64,000 bases of DNA from Frateuria edaphi (GCF_021117405.1 NZ_CP088251.1:1984001-2048000), one strand, 5' to 3'. Positions 26,029 to 35,468 are shown, counted from the first letter of the stretch. The notes: generated by a model from the letters alone, not told the origin. Made by a program: numbers and translations.

Positions 26029-26526
26029 ATGGAAATGCGAACGAACCGGAATAGAGACCGCCCTGCACTTCCCGTCAGCGCCGTGGTCACCGGTGCCGTA
26101 GCGAGCCTCGCTTCGGTGGCCGCCCTGGCGCTGCTGGCCAGAGCCGAAGGCAAAGGCCCCTTGCAACCCATCAATGCGACGAGCCACTGGCTGCATGGCG
26201 AGAAAGCGGCCGGGCGTGACGAGCTCGATGCCAGCCACACGTTGCTCGGCTTCGCGACCCACTACGCATCGGCCGTCTTCTGGGCGCTGCCTTTCGAGTT
26301 CTGGCGCGCCAGGCATCGGCCATCGACCGCGGGCACGCTCTTGCGCGGCGCCTGCATGACATCCGCGGTCGCCGCAGCGATCGACTACGGCGTCACCCCG
26401 AAAAGGTTCACGCCCGGATGGGAACTCGTGCTCAGCAAGCGCTCGATGGTGGTGACCTACGCCGCGCTGGCGCTTGGCCTGGCCGCTGGTGCGAAGCTTG
26501 CGCAGGCCGTGGTTGGCCGTCGTTGA
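26029..26526 (+). CDS. Unknown membrane protein
   Basis: The 165-aa protein starts MEMRTNRNR, after a GAGAGG-type site. Hydrophobic segments occur at SAVVTGAVASLASVAALALL, THYASAVFWALPFEFW, CMTSAVAAAIDYGV and TYAALALGLAAGAKLAQAVV, suggesting four membrane helices. A conserved-looking polar loop (NATSHWLHGE, DELDASHTLLGF) lies between the first two. No named family is recognised. It follows the DUF4386 gene by about 200 bp on the same strand. Confidence 0.7.
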   Translation: MEMRTNRNRDRPALPVSAVVTGAVASLASVAALALLARAEGKGPLQPINATSHWLHGEKAAGRDELDASHTLLGFATHYASAVFWALPFEFWRARHRPSTAGTLLRGACMTSAVAAAIDYGVTPKRFTPGWELVLSKRSMVVTYAALALGLAAGAKLAQAVVGRR

Positions 26527-26754
26527 GCAACGGTGGCAGTGGGCATTCGCGCAGTCCACGCGACACCACCCCAATCCGAACCGAAAACCAACCGGCAAGC
26601 TAGCCGGCTGGTCTGGTTGACCACGTTCCCTGATCGGCTTTCCCGGATGCGAAAACTGGCCACGAGATCGGGATACGACACGGTCTCGCGAGCGGGCTTG
26701 TGCGTGGACGTCCGCAGCGCCGACGCTGCGATCACTCCAGCTGCGGCCGCCCGG

Positions 26755-27195
26755 TCACGCGCCTTTATTCCACCCTTGTTCCCCACAACCGAGGGACGGC
26801 TCTCCTGCCGTCGGGTGTCCCGCGTGGGGACCACGCACGCGTTCGAGGTGTACCTGGCCCCATACCCTTGCCTGCTCGACCAGCGGTAACACCGACTCGC
26901 CGTAACTGCTCAGGCGGTACCGGACCGGCGCTGGCACCGGCCCGATCACGTGGCGCTCGATCAGGCCGTCGGCTTCCAGTTCGCGCAGTTGTTCGGTCAA
27001 TACCTTGTGCGAGATGGGAGCCACGCGGCGCAGGAGTCCGGAAAAGTGGTTGGGTTCGCGCGCCAGCCAGTACAGGATCGTCAGCTTCCATTTGCCGCCG
27101 ACCGCAACGAACGCGGCGTGCAGCGGGCAATCGGCGAGCGGGTGTGATTTCGCCAGGAGATACGCACCTCGAGGTGCCGTCTTGTCGCTGTACAT
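26755..27195 (-). CDS. HxlR-family winged-helix regulator
   Basis: The product is 146 aa. The HxlR pattern is complete: CPLHAAFVAVGGKWKLTILY with the characteristic cysteine, FSGLLRRVAPISHKVLTEQL, RELEADGLIERHV and VRYRLSSYGESVLPLVEQ. The C-terminal tail after residue 120 is longer and Gly-rich. It lies 43 bp from the divergent secreted-protein gene at 27239, which is its likely target along with itself. Confidence 0.9.
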   Translation of the reverse strand: MYSDKTAPRGAYLLAKSHPLADCPLHAAFVAVGGKWKLTILYWLAREPNHFSGLLRRVAPISHKVLTEQLRELEADGLIERHVIGPVPAPVRYRLSSYGESVLPLVEQARVWGQVHLERVRGPHAGHPTAGEPSLGCGEQGWNKGA

Positions 27196-27238
27196 GGCTG
27201 CCTCTAGCGTTCAGTCACCGACCGCGTTGGAGCATGCC

Positions 27239-27829
27239 ATGCCGAGCCCTTCCCGTGCTTTCCTGCCGTGGCTGGCCGCCTTCGGGCTGCTTTGCCTGCC
27301 GGCCCTGCCCCTGTGCGCGCGAGCGGAGACCCAAGCCACCAGCACGCGGGCGCAGACACCCCGCGACGGCCAGCGCGATTTCGATTTCGAGATCGGCACA
27401 TGGAAGACCCACCTCAAACGCCTGGTGCATCCCTTGTCGGGGTCGCACGAATGGGTGGAATACGAGGGCGTGACCACCGTGCGCAAGGTCTGGAACGGCC
27501 AAGCGAACCTGGTCGAGCTGACCGCCGATGGTCCGGCCGGCCACTTCGAGGGGTTGAACCTGCGCCTCTACAATCCCCAGTCGCGCCAGTGGAGCCTCAA
27601 CTTCGCCAGCAGTCGCAGCGGAACACTGGGCCAGCCGACGATCGGCGGATTCGCCAACGGCCGTGGCGAGTTCTATGACCAGGAGGACTTCGACGGGCGC
27701 GCTGTCTTCGTCCGTTTCGTGATCACGCCGATCGACGCGGACACGATCCGCTTCGAGCAGTCGTTCTCCGACGACGGTGGCAAGACCTGGGAGCTCAACT
27801 GGCTGGCGACGGATACACGGCTGAAGTAG
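27239..27829 (+). CDS. Secreted DUF1579-like protein
   Basis: The product is 196 aa with a signal peptide (SRAFLPWLAAFGLLCLPALP...ARAE). The mature part is beta-rich and lipocalin-like: RDFDFEIGTWKTHLKRL, GVTTVRKVWNGQANLVEL, LRLYNPQSRQWSLNFASSRS and DTIRFEQSFSDDGGKTWELN. This resembles DUF1579-type proteins, which may bind small hydrophobic molecules. It is divergent from the hxlR-type gene and probably controlled by it. Confidence 0.75.
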   Translation: MPSPSRAFLPWLAAFGLLCLPALPLCARAETQATSTRAQTPRDGQRDFDFEIGTWKTHLKRLVHPLSGSHEWVEYEGVTTVRKVWNGQANLVELTADGPAGHFEGLNLRLYNPQSRQWSLNFASSRSGTLGQPTIGGFANGRGEFYDQEDFDGRAVFVRFVITPIDADTIRFEQSFSDDGGKTWELNWLATDTRLK

Positions 27830-28035
27830 CAAAGACGAGTAAGAGCCGAGTTCAAGAGTGCCCTGCCCTGTTTTCGGTTTGCCAGGGCCAAGCGACGATC
27901 CCTCGATTCCCTTCGCTCATCCATCGGTCCGGAGCGCCCCGCCCGGAAGCATGTCTATCGTCGTGAACGGGCAGCGCGCAGGACCCATCCCCTCGACCGC
28001 CCCGAAGATGGGCTCGGAGTCGCGCTTCGGGCTTA

Positions 28036-30258
28036 CTACCCCCCGGTGGCATCCATCGTCGTCGCCGATGCTGTTGCCGCTTCGCAAGCTTCGTTAATCC
28101 GCGCGCTATGGTCGCCTTGCAGCAGCGACCATTGCGCGCGCAGGCAGCGGGCCTTCACACGCATCGGAATCGGTCCGGGATCCTCGCGCGCCAGTCCCTT
28201 GTCGAGGACGCCGAACAATTCATTGGCGGCGTCCCGGTCGCCCAGCGTGATCGCGACGCGGATCCAGCGCAAAGTGCGCTCGGCGATGCGGTCGCCCGGG
28301 CGGTCGAACACGACTGCCCGGTTGCGCAACGCCGCGTCCAGCCGGGTGTGCGCCTGTTCGCGCATGCCGTCCCCGGCCTCGGCCCAGGCCAGGTTCGCCT
28401 CGGCCAGCAGGCGTAGCGGATGATTGGGCCTGAGCGTGTCGCGCCAGGCGTCGAGGAGCGCCTGCTGCATTTCCCTGGCCTCATGCCAATGGCCCTGGCG
28501 CAGGCGGATTTCGGCACGCCAGATATTGGGCATCTGTGCCTCCACCCCGCCCTCGCCCTGGGTATGGACGAAGGCGTCGCGTGCGGCGAGCAGGGTCGTC
28601 TCCGCGCGTGCGTAGTCACCTGTTTCCACCATCACGCTGCCGAGCGAGTTGTAGGCCCATCCCATCCACGTGCTTTGCGGCCCGGCCTTCCGGTACAGCG
28701 CCAGCAGCGCCTCGAAGTGCTGGCGCGCCTCGTCGAATCGCCCGCTGTTGCGCGCGCCGAGCCCGAGCGCCCAGCGCAGTTCGCCAAGGTACTTGCTGTT
28801 GCCGGCGAAGGCCGATTGCGCCAGCAGCGGCTGCAGCAGCGCGTGCGCATCAGCGTAATGGCCCTGCTCGGTGCGCAACTGCCCCAGCTTGAGCGACGCA
28901 AGCGCCACGTCCGACCCGGTCCGACGGGCGCGGTTCCACGCCGCCATGCACGCCTCTTCGGCACGCGCGAAATCGCTGGCGATGCGGTGGACGTCGCACA
29001 GCGCCGTCTCCACGCGGACCAGTGCTTCCTCGTCGTTGCCGGCGCCGCGATAGAGCGCCCGCGCGCGTTCCAGTTCGTCGATGGCCGCGGCATGCCGGTC
29101 GCGCGCGAACAACACTGTCCCGACCATCGCGTGGACCGCCGCGGCTGATGCCGGGTCGTCGCCCAGGCGCTGGTCGACATGGCTCGCCGCACGCTGCACG
29201 GCCGCCAGCAGCGTGATGTCGGGCGCGGCATCCTCGCCGCCATAGGCATCGCCCTGCCCAAGGATGTCGTGGTTCACGAAGGCGAGCACCGCCTGGTGCT
29301 GGCGAGCCTGGGTCTCCGCTTCACGCAGCGCGTTTTCGGCCCGGAAGTACATCGCGAGCGCGCCCACCAGGCCGATGCCGGACGCGATCGCCGCGGTCAG
29401 CCAGAGGCGCCGCCGGCTGCGTTCGTGCTGCAGCGCCTGCTCGCGGCGTTGTGCCATCGCACGGGCATGGGCTTCGCGCCCCCGCGGTTCGCACCGCGAT
29501 TCCAGCGTGCGCAGGCGCTCAGCCAGCGCGCGTGCATCGAGCTGCCGCCGCTCCGGATTCGACGCGGCGGCCAACGCGATGTCTTCATGCAGCAGAGGAT
29601 TCTCGACGTCGCTCTCCCACCCGGGCGCCAGCGGCCGCCGCAGATTTCCCACGACCATCTGGTACAGCAGCACGCCCAGCGCGAACACATCGCTGCGCAC
29701 CGTGGGTTCCTCTCCCGCGATGACTTCGGGCGCGAGGTACATGAGGCTGCCCGCGCGCGCCTCGCCGCTACCCAGGAGAGTCAGGGTCAGTCCAAGCTCG
29801 GCCAGGCGCGGCGATAGTGCCGCCTCGCCCGCGCCAAGGTCGGACAACACCATGCGATGGCGGCCATCCGCGTCGGGGCACGGATAGAGATTCTCCGGCT
29901 TCAGGTCCTTGTGGATCACGCCGATCTCGTGCAGTCCGGCCACCGTTTCGCAGAGGCTGGCGCACAGCTCCAGGCGCATCGCCATATCCAGCTGGGCCAG
30001 GCCGCCATGCGCGGCGGCCCAGTCGGCCAGGTTCCCGTGGGGAAAGTACGGCAGCTCGACGAAGAACGGCGGCTGGCGGAGGTTCCAGTCCACCACCAGC
30101 GCGACGTCGGGCAGGTCCGCCTTGACCGCGCGGATGTAGCGGGTCAGCGTGATCTCGCGCTTGATGCCGTGCACGCCGGCTTCGCCCTTGGCGAACTTGA
30201 AAGCGTGCGCGTCGCCTGACGGCGAGCGGGCAAGAAACGTCACGCCCGAACTTCCCAT
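28036..30258 (-). CDS. Ser/Thr protein kinase with TM helix and TPR-like C-terminus
   Basis: From the ATG at 30258 the product is 740 aa. The kinase domain (to about residue 260) has the catalytic loop VIHKDLKPENL, a degenerate DFG (LSDLGAGEA) and the APE motif YLAPEV. A membrane helix (WLTAAIASGIGLVGALAMYF) lies near residue 300; the remaining roughly 420 residues are TPR-like helices. The annotated start cuts into the glycine-rich loop: the codons just upstream in the same frame read GWRIERRLG before MGSSGVTFLA, so the real N-terminus lies in the upstream winged-helix gene, separated by a one-base frameshift near 30300. See that entry and the finding. Confidence 0.88.
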   Translation of the reverse strand: MGSSGVTFLARSPSGDAHAFKFAKGEAGVHGIKREITLTRYIRAVKADLPDVALVVDWNLRQPPFFVELPYFPHGNLADWAAAHGGLAQLDMAMRLELCASLCETVAGLHEIGVIHKDLKPENLYPCPDADGRHRMVLSDLGAGEAALSPRLAELGLTLTLLGSGEARAGSLMYLAPEVIAGEEPTVRSDVFALGVLLYQMVVGNLRRPLAPGWESDVENPLLHEDIALAAASNPERRQLDARALAERLRTLESRCEPRGREAHARAMAQRREQALQHERSRRRLWLTAAIASGIGLVGALAMYFRAENALREAETQARQHQAVLAFVNHDILGQGDAYGGEDAAPDITLLAAVQRAASHVDQRLGDDPASAAAVHAMVGTVLFARDRHAAAIDELERARALYRGAGNDEEALVRVETALCDVHRIASDFARAEEACMAAWNRARRTGSDVALASLKLGQLRTEQGHYADAHALLQPLLAQSAFAGNSKYLGELRWALGLGARNSGRFDEARQHFEALLALYRKAGPQSTWMGWAYNSLGSVMVETGDYARAETTLLAARDAFVHTQGEGGVEAQMPNIWRAEIRLRQGHWHEAREMQQALLDAWRDTLRPNHPLRLLAEANLAWAEAGDGMREQAHTRLDAALRNRAVVFDRPGDRIAERTLRWIRVAITLGDRDAANELFGVLDKGLAREDPGPIPMRVKARCLRAQWSLLQGDHSARINEACEAATASATTMDATGG

Positions 30259-30704
30259 ACCCAGTCGGCGCTCGATCCGCCAGCCGGAACGGTGCGGGAT
30301 CGGTCGCCCTCGCGCAGCCGCATCGCCTCGTCGGGAGGCGCGACGAGCGGCGCGCTCGAGGGTTGCAATCGCACCGTCGCCGCCAGGCGATAACCGTAGC
30401 CGTGGACGACGCGGATCGCCTCGCCATCGCCGGCCAGCGCCTGGCGCAGCCGGCTGACCGCCTTGGCCAGCGAGTTTTCCGAGACCACGCGTCCGGGCCA
30501 GCCGGCATCCAGAAGTTCGTCCTTGGTGACGATTTCGCCGGCGTGGCGCAGCAAGGCCAGCAGCACGTCATAGCTGCTGCGGTCCAGTTGGACCGGATCA
30601 CCGGCGACATGCAGTTGCGCCGTCGCCTCGTCGAGCACGACCCGGCCGAACCGCCAGGTGCCGGTCCGCACTCGCCCGTCCGGCGCACCCGCCGCCTCTT
30701 CCAT
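30240..30704 (-). CDS. OmpR/CadC-type winged-helix domain, probably 5' part of the kinase gene
   Basis: The 154-aa frame holds a transcriptional-regulator C-terminal (winged-helix) domain: RFGRVVLDEATAQLHV, LDRSSYDVLLALLRH, GEIVTKDELLDAGWPGRVVS, NSLAKAVSRLRQAL and IRVVHGYGYRLAA. After REGD the frame diverges; restoring one C near 30300 would continue as PIPHRSGWRIERRLGMGSSG into the kinase. The natural product is therefore probably a wHTH-kinase-TM-TPR fusion of about 890 aa. As read here, translation ends at 30240, 18 bp inside the kinase frame. Confidence 0.75.
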   Translation of the reverse strand: MEEAAGAPDGRVRTGTWRFGRVVLDEATAQLHVAGDPVQLDRSSYDVLLALLRHAGEIVTKDELLDAGWPGRVVSENSLAKAVSRLRQALAGDGEAIRVVHGYGYRLAATVRLQPSSAPLVAPPDEAMRLREGDRSRTVPAGGSSADWVWEVRA

Positions 30705-30825
30705 CCCCGCATCCCCGATGCCCCTGATCGGCCGCCAGCTTCAGGCAGTACCGGCCGACCGGCAAGCGGTTTTCAGAAGGTTTCAGAACTTTTCCCCGCC
30801 GGGGAAAGACCCGCAGCGGACGGGA

Positions 30826-31548
30826 ATGGCCCACTTCGGCCCACGTGGCGGGCCCGTGCCCCGCGGCGAACTGCGCGACGTGAGGGGGGCGCTGGTGTTC
30901 CAGGAGATCGACGGCCAAGGCAACAACGCACCGCCGCGTTTGCCGGAACTGCTCCGGCGGGCGCAACGGGACCAGTCCGAGCGCATGGAGCAGGCCGCCG
31001 CGAGAGCCGGGTTCGGGCGCCAGGCCTATCGGGACTGGCTGGCCCTGGAGGCCGATCTCGACAGCCTTTGCGCGGAAGCGATGGATGCGCTGGCCGGCTG
31101 GCACGCCAGCGAACCTGGCCTCCTCGCCACCGCGCAGGCATGGGCGGTCGAGTTGCGCGGGATGGCCTGGCTGGCTGCCGTGGACCTGCGCGCGATAGGT
31201 GAAGCGCCCTCGCCGCCGCCGCCGCTGCTGGAGAAATGGCGCCGCTTCCTCGCCGTCGCCAGCGGATCGCAGCGCGCAGGAGAAGCCCTCGGCGCCATCG
31301 CCCTGCACTCGCGCGTGTTCCCGGGAGTGACGGACACGGCGCTGGCGGCCTGGCTCGCCCTGCCATCTGCACGACCCGCTTCGCACTACCTCACGCGTCG
31401 CCGGCAGCCCGAGGCCGCCGCCGTGCAAGCCGCCCGCGACCGCCTGCTCGACGCCTACGCCAGCGCCGCTCTGGCCGCCGGCGCGCAACGCGCGGCGGTC
31501 TGGGCGCTCGACGCATTCGCCGCCACCCGATCACAACCCCGCGGCTGA
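30826..31548 (+). CDS. Unknown Ala-rich helical protein next to the adhesin
   Basis: About 240 aa from the ATG at 30826; longer starts at 30718 or 30658 would run over the likely promoter of this gene. It has no signal peptide or membrane helix and is almost entirely helical (LPELLRRAQRDQSERMEQAAA, WLALEADLDSLCAEAMDAL and similar), with a Pro run near residue 130. No family is recognised. It ends 45 bp before the YadA-type adhesin gene on the same strand and is divergent from the wHTH/kinase gene, so a shared regulatory context is plausible. Confidence 0.6.
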   Translation: MAHFGPRGGPVPRGELRDVRGALVFQEIDGQGNNAPPRLPELLRRAQRDQSERMEQAAARAGFGRQAYRDWLALEADLDSLCAEAMDALAGWHASEPGLLATAQAWAVELRGMAWLAAVDLRAIGEAPSPPPPLLEKWRRFLAVASGSQRAGEALGAIALHSRVFPGVTDTALAAWLALPSARPASHYLTRRRQPEAAAVQAARDRLLDAYASAALAAGAQRAAVWALDAFAATRSQPRG

Positions 31549-31593
31549 GCCGCCGCGGCGTTCTTCAAGCAATACCAACCACAGGGGAAGCAC

Positions 31594-34536
31594 ATGAAAC
31601 ACTCGAACCGAAACCGCGATCGCAACCGGATGCTGTCGCCGCTGGCGCTGGCCCTGCTCGCCGCGATATCGGCGCCCGCCTGGGCTGCCGATCCCTCCTG
31701 CGTGGACGCCAGCGGCAACGTGATCTCACCCGCGCCGTCCACCAACCAGGGCGTGGAGGAAAACGAAACCGCCTCCGGCGGCGTCCTGGGACAGAACGCG
31801 ACCTGCAATCCGCAGGCGTCCGCCTACGGAATGTTCAACAACGCCAGCGCCGCCTACAGCAGCGCATTCGGTTACGGCAACGTGGCGAGGAACAGCTACG
31901 GCAGCGCGTTCGGCTACGGGAACACGTCCGCCGGCCAGTACAGCAGCGCGTTCGGGTTCAACAACAACGCCCTGGGCATGTTCAGCAGCGCGCACGGCAA
32001 CAACAGCCTCGCCAGCGCCGACTACAGCAGTGCGTTCGGCTTCAACAATACCGCCGGCGGCCAGCACGCCAACGCGTTCGGGGAAAACAACAACGCCGCC
32101 GGCGGGAACAGCGTCGCCTTCGGCCGCAACAACACCGCGACCAACGGCAGCGACACGGCATTCGGCTTCAACAACACCGCCACCGGGTCGTCGAGCGGCG
32201 CGTTCGGCCTGGGCAACACCGCCAGCGGCCTGAACGGCACGGCTTTCGGCGGCGGCAACACGGCCAGCGGCGCGCAAGCCAGCGCGTTCGGTTACGCGAA
32301 CACCGCCAGTGGCGCCAGCAGCGCCAGCGCGTTCGGTTATGCAAACACCGCCGGCGGCCTGCAAAGCAGCGCCTTCGGCTTCAACAACACGTCGAGCGCG
32401 GAGGGCGCCCAGACGTTCGGTTGGCGCAACACCGCCTCGGCGGTCGGCAGCGTCGCCGTCGGCGTGCGCGCGGTCGCTTCGGGCCAGAACAGCCAGGCGA
32501 TCGGCAACTGGGTCGACGCGGACGGCAACGGCGGGGTCACCATCGATCTGGACCTCGATGGAGACGGCACGAACGAGAGCAGCTCCGAGGTCACGACCGC
32601 CTCCGCCAGCTTCGCCACTGCGCTCGGCGTCGCGTCGCGCGCCTCGGGCCTGGGGTCCCTCGCGGTGGGCTACGCGAATGTCGCAAGCGGAGGGCAGGCG
32701 ACCGCAGTCGGCTTGCTCAACACCGCTTCTGGCGACTACAGCAGCGTCTTCGGCAACAGCAATACCGCGTCGACGACCAACTCCGCGGCGATGGGCACGG
32801 GCAACGTCGCCAGCGGCACCGAGTCGTTCGCGATCGGCGGCTTCAACGAGGCGTCCAATGCCGGCGCTACTGCCGTGGGCAGCATCAACGTCGCCAGCGG
32901 CAGCCGCAGCGTGTCGATCGGCCGCCTGAATATCGCCACCGGCGCGCGCAGCGTCGCACTGGGAGAACTGGGCCTGGCCGGCGGTGACGGCGCGGTGGTG
33001 GTCGGCGGCTGGTACGACCGCGACGGCGACGGCGCGGTGACACTGGACCTCGACCTGGACGGCGACGGCACGAACGAAGCCAGCAGCGAGGCCAGCGGCG
33101 CGACCGGCAAGTATTCGGTCGTCGTCGGCGGCGGCAACCTGGCCGCGGGCGAGAGCAGCACGGTGATCGGCGTCGACAGCCGTGCGTTCAACATCGGCAG
33201 CACCGCGATCGGGTTCGGTGCGGTGGCCGACCGCGACTATGCGGTCTCCGTTGGCCAGGCCGGCGCGGAGCACCAGATTATCCACCTTGCCGCGGGCACC
33301 GCGGATACCGATGCGGTGAACCTGTCGCAGTTGCTGCCGATGATGTCCGCACTGGGCGGCGGCGCCAGCTACGCGGGCGGGACATACACCCCGCCGGCAT
33401 ACGCCATCCAGGGGACGAACTACAACAGCGTCGGGGCGGCGTTCGCGGCGGTGGACTCATGGATGACCACGTCGGGCGTCGGCATCGCCGGCGACAGCGC
33501 CTACCAGGTCGCCGTCAACAATGGCTTCGTCGGTACCGAAACCGAATGGCTGGCCTCGCTGGTCGGGCCGCAGGGACCGGCGGGCCCGACGGGTGCCACC
33601 GGCGCCACCGGCGCCACGGGCCCACAAGGCTCCGCTGGCGATACAGGTGCTACGGGGGCGACCGGTGCGACTGGAACCGCGGGCCCGCAGGGACCGGCCG
33701 GTGCCAGCGCCTACCAGGTGGCGGTGGCCGCGGGCTACACCGGTACCGAAGAGGAATGGCTGGCCAGCCTCGGTGGCAGCGGCGGATGCGGGACCCAGGC
33801 GATCGCCTGCGGCGACGGCGCGCAGGCATCGGCCGAGGGCGGCGTGGCGGTGGGCCGCAACGCACAGGCGCAGAGCGAAGGCAGCGTCGCGATCGGCGAC
33901 GGCGCGATCGCGGCGTCCTCGGTGGCGGTCGGTGCAGGCGCGCAGGCGCTGGGCACCAACACCACGGCGGTGGGCGACGACGCACTGGCGTCCGGCGACT
34001 ATTCGGCGGCCTACGGCAACAACGCGCAGGCCACTGCCGACAACAGCGTCGCGCTGGGCAATGGCTCGGTTGCGGACCAAGCGAACACGGTGTCCGTCGG
34101 CGCGTCCGGCAGCGAGCGTCGCGTCACCCACGTGGCTGCCGGTACCGCGACCACCGATGCGGCGAATGTGGGCCAGGTGCAGGCTGGCGACGCGGCCACG
34201 CTGAGCGCCTCCAAGGCCTATACCGACACCCGCTTCGCCGCGTGGACCGATGGCCTCGCGCAATTCGAGCAGCAGATCCAGCGGCGCTTCGCGCAGACCG
34301 ATGCGCGCATCGACCGCGTGGGTGCGATGAACGGCGCCATGGCCGCCGCGGCGATGAACACCGCCGGCCTGCCCGGGCGCAACCGCGTTGGCGTCGGCAT
34401 CGGCTCGCAGGGCGGCAGGCCCGCACTCGCAGTGGGCTACCAGCATCTGGTTGCGCCGAATGCCAGCGTGTCGCTTGGCGGCGCTTTCTCCGGCAGCGAG
34501 CGCAGCGTCTCCGCGGGCGCGGGCTTCAGCTGGTAG
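31594..34536 (+). CDS. YadA-type trimeric autotransporter adhesin with collagen-like tract
   Basis: The 980-aa product follows AGGGGAAG and has a basic signal peptide ending near PAWAADP. The passenger carries many 14-residue YadA head repeats (of the type SSAFGYGNTASG) over roughly residues 70-300 and again further on. Two Asp/Gly-rich inserts (near residues 306 and 473, each with DLDLDGDGTNE) look calcium-binding. Neck motifs occur near residue 560 (HLAAGTADTDAVNLSQL) and 845. A collagen-like run of 16 GXY triplets lies near residues 654-702, flanked by two copies of a SAYQVAV...GTE-EWLASL element. The last 75 or so residues form the outer-membrane anchor (ending AGAGFSW). Confidence 0.93.
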   Translation: MKHSNRNRDRNRMLSPLALALLAAISAPAWAADPSCVDASGNVISPAPSTNQGVEENETASGGVLGQNATCNPQASAYGMFNNASAAYSSAFGYGNVARNSYGSAFGYGNTSAGQYSSAFGFNNNALGMFSSAHGNNSLASADYSSAFGFNNTAGGQHANAFGENNNAAGGNSVAFGRNNTATNGSDTAFGFNNTATGSSSGAFGLGNTASGLNGTAFGGGNTASGAQASAFGYANTASGASSASAFGYANTAGGLQSSAFGFNNTSSAEGAQTFGWRNTASAVGSVAVGVRAVASGQNSQAIGNWVDADGNGGVTIDLDLDGDGTNESSSEVTTASASFATALGVASRASGLGSLAVGYANVASGGQATAVGLLNTASGDYSSVFGNSNTASTTNSAAMGTGNVASGTESFAIGGFNEASNAGATAVGSINVASGSRSVSIGRLNIATGARSVALGELGLAGGDGAVVVGGWYDRDGDGAVTLDLDLDGDGTNEASSEASGATGKYSVVVGGGNLAAGESSTVIGVDSRAFNIGSTAIGFGAVADRDYAVSVGQAGAEHQIIHLAAGTADTDAVNLSQLLPMMSALGGGASYAGGTYTPPAYAIQGTNYNSVGAAFAAVDSWMTTSGVGIAGDSAYQVAVNNGFVGTETEWLASLVGPQGPAGPTGATGATGATGPQGSAGDTGATGATGATGTAGPQGPAGASAYQVAVAAGYTGTEEEWLASLGGSGGCGTQAIACGDGAQASAEGGVAVGRNAQAQSEGSVAIGDGAIAASSVAVGAGAQALGTNTTAVGDDALASGDYSAAYGNNAQATADNSVALGNGSVADQANTVSVGASGSERRVTHVAAGTATTDAANVGQVQAGDAATLSASKAYTDTRFAAWTDGLAQFEQQIQRRFAQTDARIDRVGAMNGAMAAAAMNTAGLPGRNRVGVGIGSQGGRPALAVGYQHLVAPNASVSLGGAFSGSERSVSAGAGFSW

Positions 34537-34543
34537 CCCGGCT

Positions 34544-34569
34544 GGCCGCCCGCCTTCGGGCGGGCGGCC
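34544..34569 (+). terminator. Strong stem-loop after the adhesin gene
   Basis: An 11-bp perfect GC stem (GGCCGCCCGCC / GGCGGGCGGCC) with a TTCG tetraloop lies 8 bp after the stop. There is no T-run, so it is a non-canonical terminator or a 3'-end stabiliser. Confidence 0.6.
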
Positions 34570-34658
34570 ACACCGCCGCGGCGGTCTTCACTCATCGGCG
34601 GTTCTGCCTATCCGGCAACTGCCGCGCGGCGCGCGCCATGGCCAAATGGCGAAAAGGC

Positions 34659-35251
34659 TCAGCCGCCGAACTGCTTCGGGATCGGCAAATCCGGGCGCTC
34701 GCCCTGCCAGTAGATGGTCACGATCCACCAGCGATGGCCATCGAACAGGAGATGCTGTTGATGCCGCGCTGGAAAGGCTTGTCGGCCGCCGCATGGCGCG
34801 TTTCGTAGGTGCTGAACACCTGGGCGATGTTGCCGAATCGCTGCACCGTGCGGTGCACCTCGTCTTCGAAAAAGCCGATCTCCTTGAGCTTCGGGTCGCC
34901 CAGGCGGATGTACTCGTCGACGCTCAGCACCCGCGTCGTGGTGACGCCGTCCTCGCCGGTGCGCGTGGGAATCATCCGCGCTCCTGGCGCGAACAACGAG
35001 CGCAGGCGATCCCAGTCGCGCTGGTGGCCCTTGGGCCCCGAAATCGTGTCGTAGGCCGCTTTCAGTATCGCGTCGATGGATGCCACGTCCACCGGTCGCG
35101 CGGCCGGCATGGCCTGTGTCCCTGCAGTGGCGGTGCCGGATACCGGGACGCTCGATGCGGCGGAGCTCTGCGCGGCGGCCCCCAGGGGAAACGACGCTGC
35201 GAGCGTCAGTGCGCACGTCAGAAGCAGCTTGCGGGACGAGACCAGGTTCAT
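34659..35251 (-). pseudogene. Secreted SnoaL/DUF4440-like protein, frame-disrupted
   Basis: The ATG at 35251 begins a signal peptide (MNLVSSRKLLLTCALTLAAS...AAAQS). The following 110 residues (AILKAAYDTISGPKGHQRDW, LRSLFAPGARMIPT, VDEYIRLGDPK, FGNIAQVFSTYETRH) fit a nuclear-transport-factor-2-like fold. After QRGINSIS the frame runs into unrelated residues and stops at 34718. The expected C-terminus (FDGHRWWIVTIYWQGERP...KQFGG) continues in the next frame to 34659. Adding one C to the TCCTG near 34752 restores one reading frame of about 197 aa. It could be a real mutation or a sequencing error. Confidence 0.75.
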
Positions 35252-35468
35252 GCGCGTACTCCGTTGGGTGTCGGGGTGGGTGGATTTCAAGGTTCCGGCA
35301 GTGCGCGACGTCTTCGCGGGCAGCAGAAAATCGAACGTCGCCGTCGGCTTCCCATGCCGGCTACGACTTCGATTACCCGCCCCCCTGAAACAGCCGGCAG
35401 CGTGGTTTCGCCTCGGAACGGGCTCTACGGTAAATGGCGCGGCGCTGGCTGACACGCCCTGCCTGGGT

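Noticed and set aside
31850-32400. Regularly spaced short repeats that might suggest a CRISPR array
   Set aside because: They are in-frame 42-bp codon repeats of YadA head motifs, without constant repeats or unique spacers.
31236-32987. A 583-codon plus-strand frame overlapping the adhesin gene
   Set aside because: It is an Arg/Gln/Gly-rich frame-shifted reading of the adhesin repeats.
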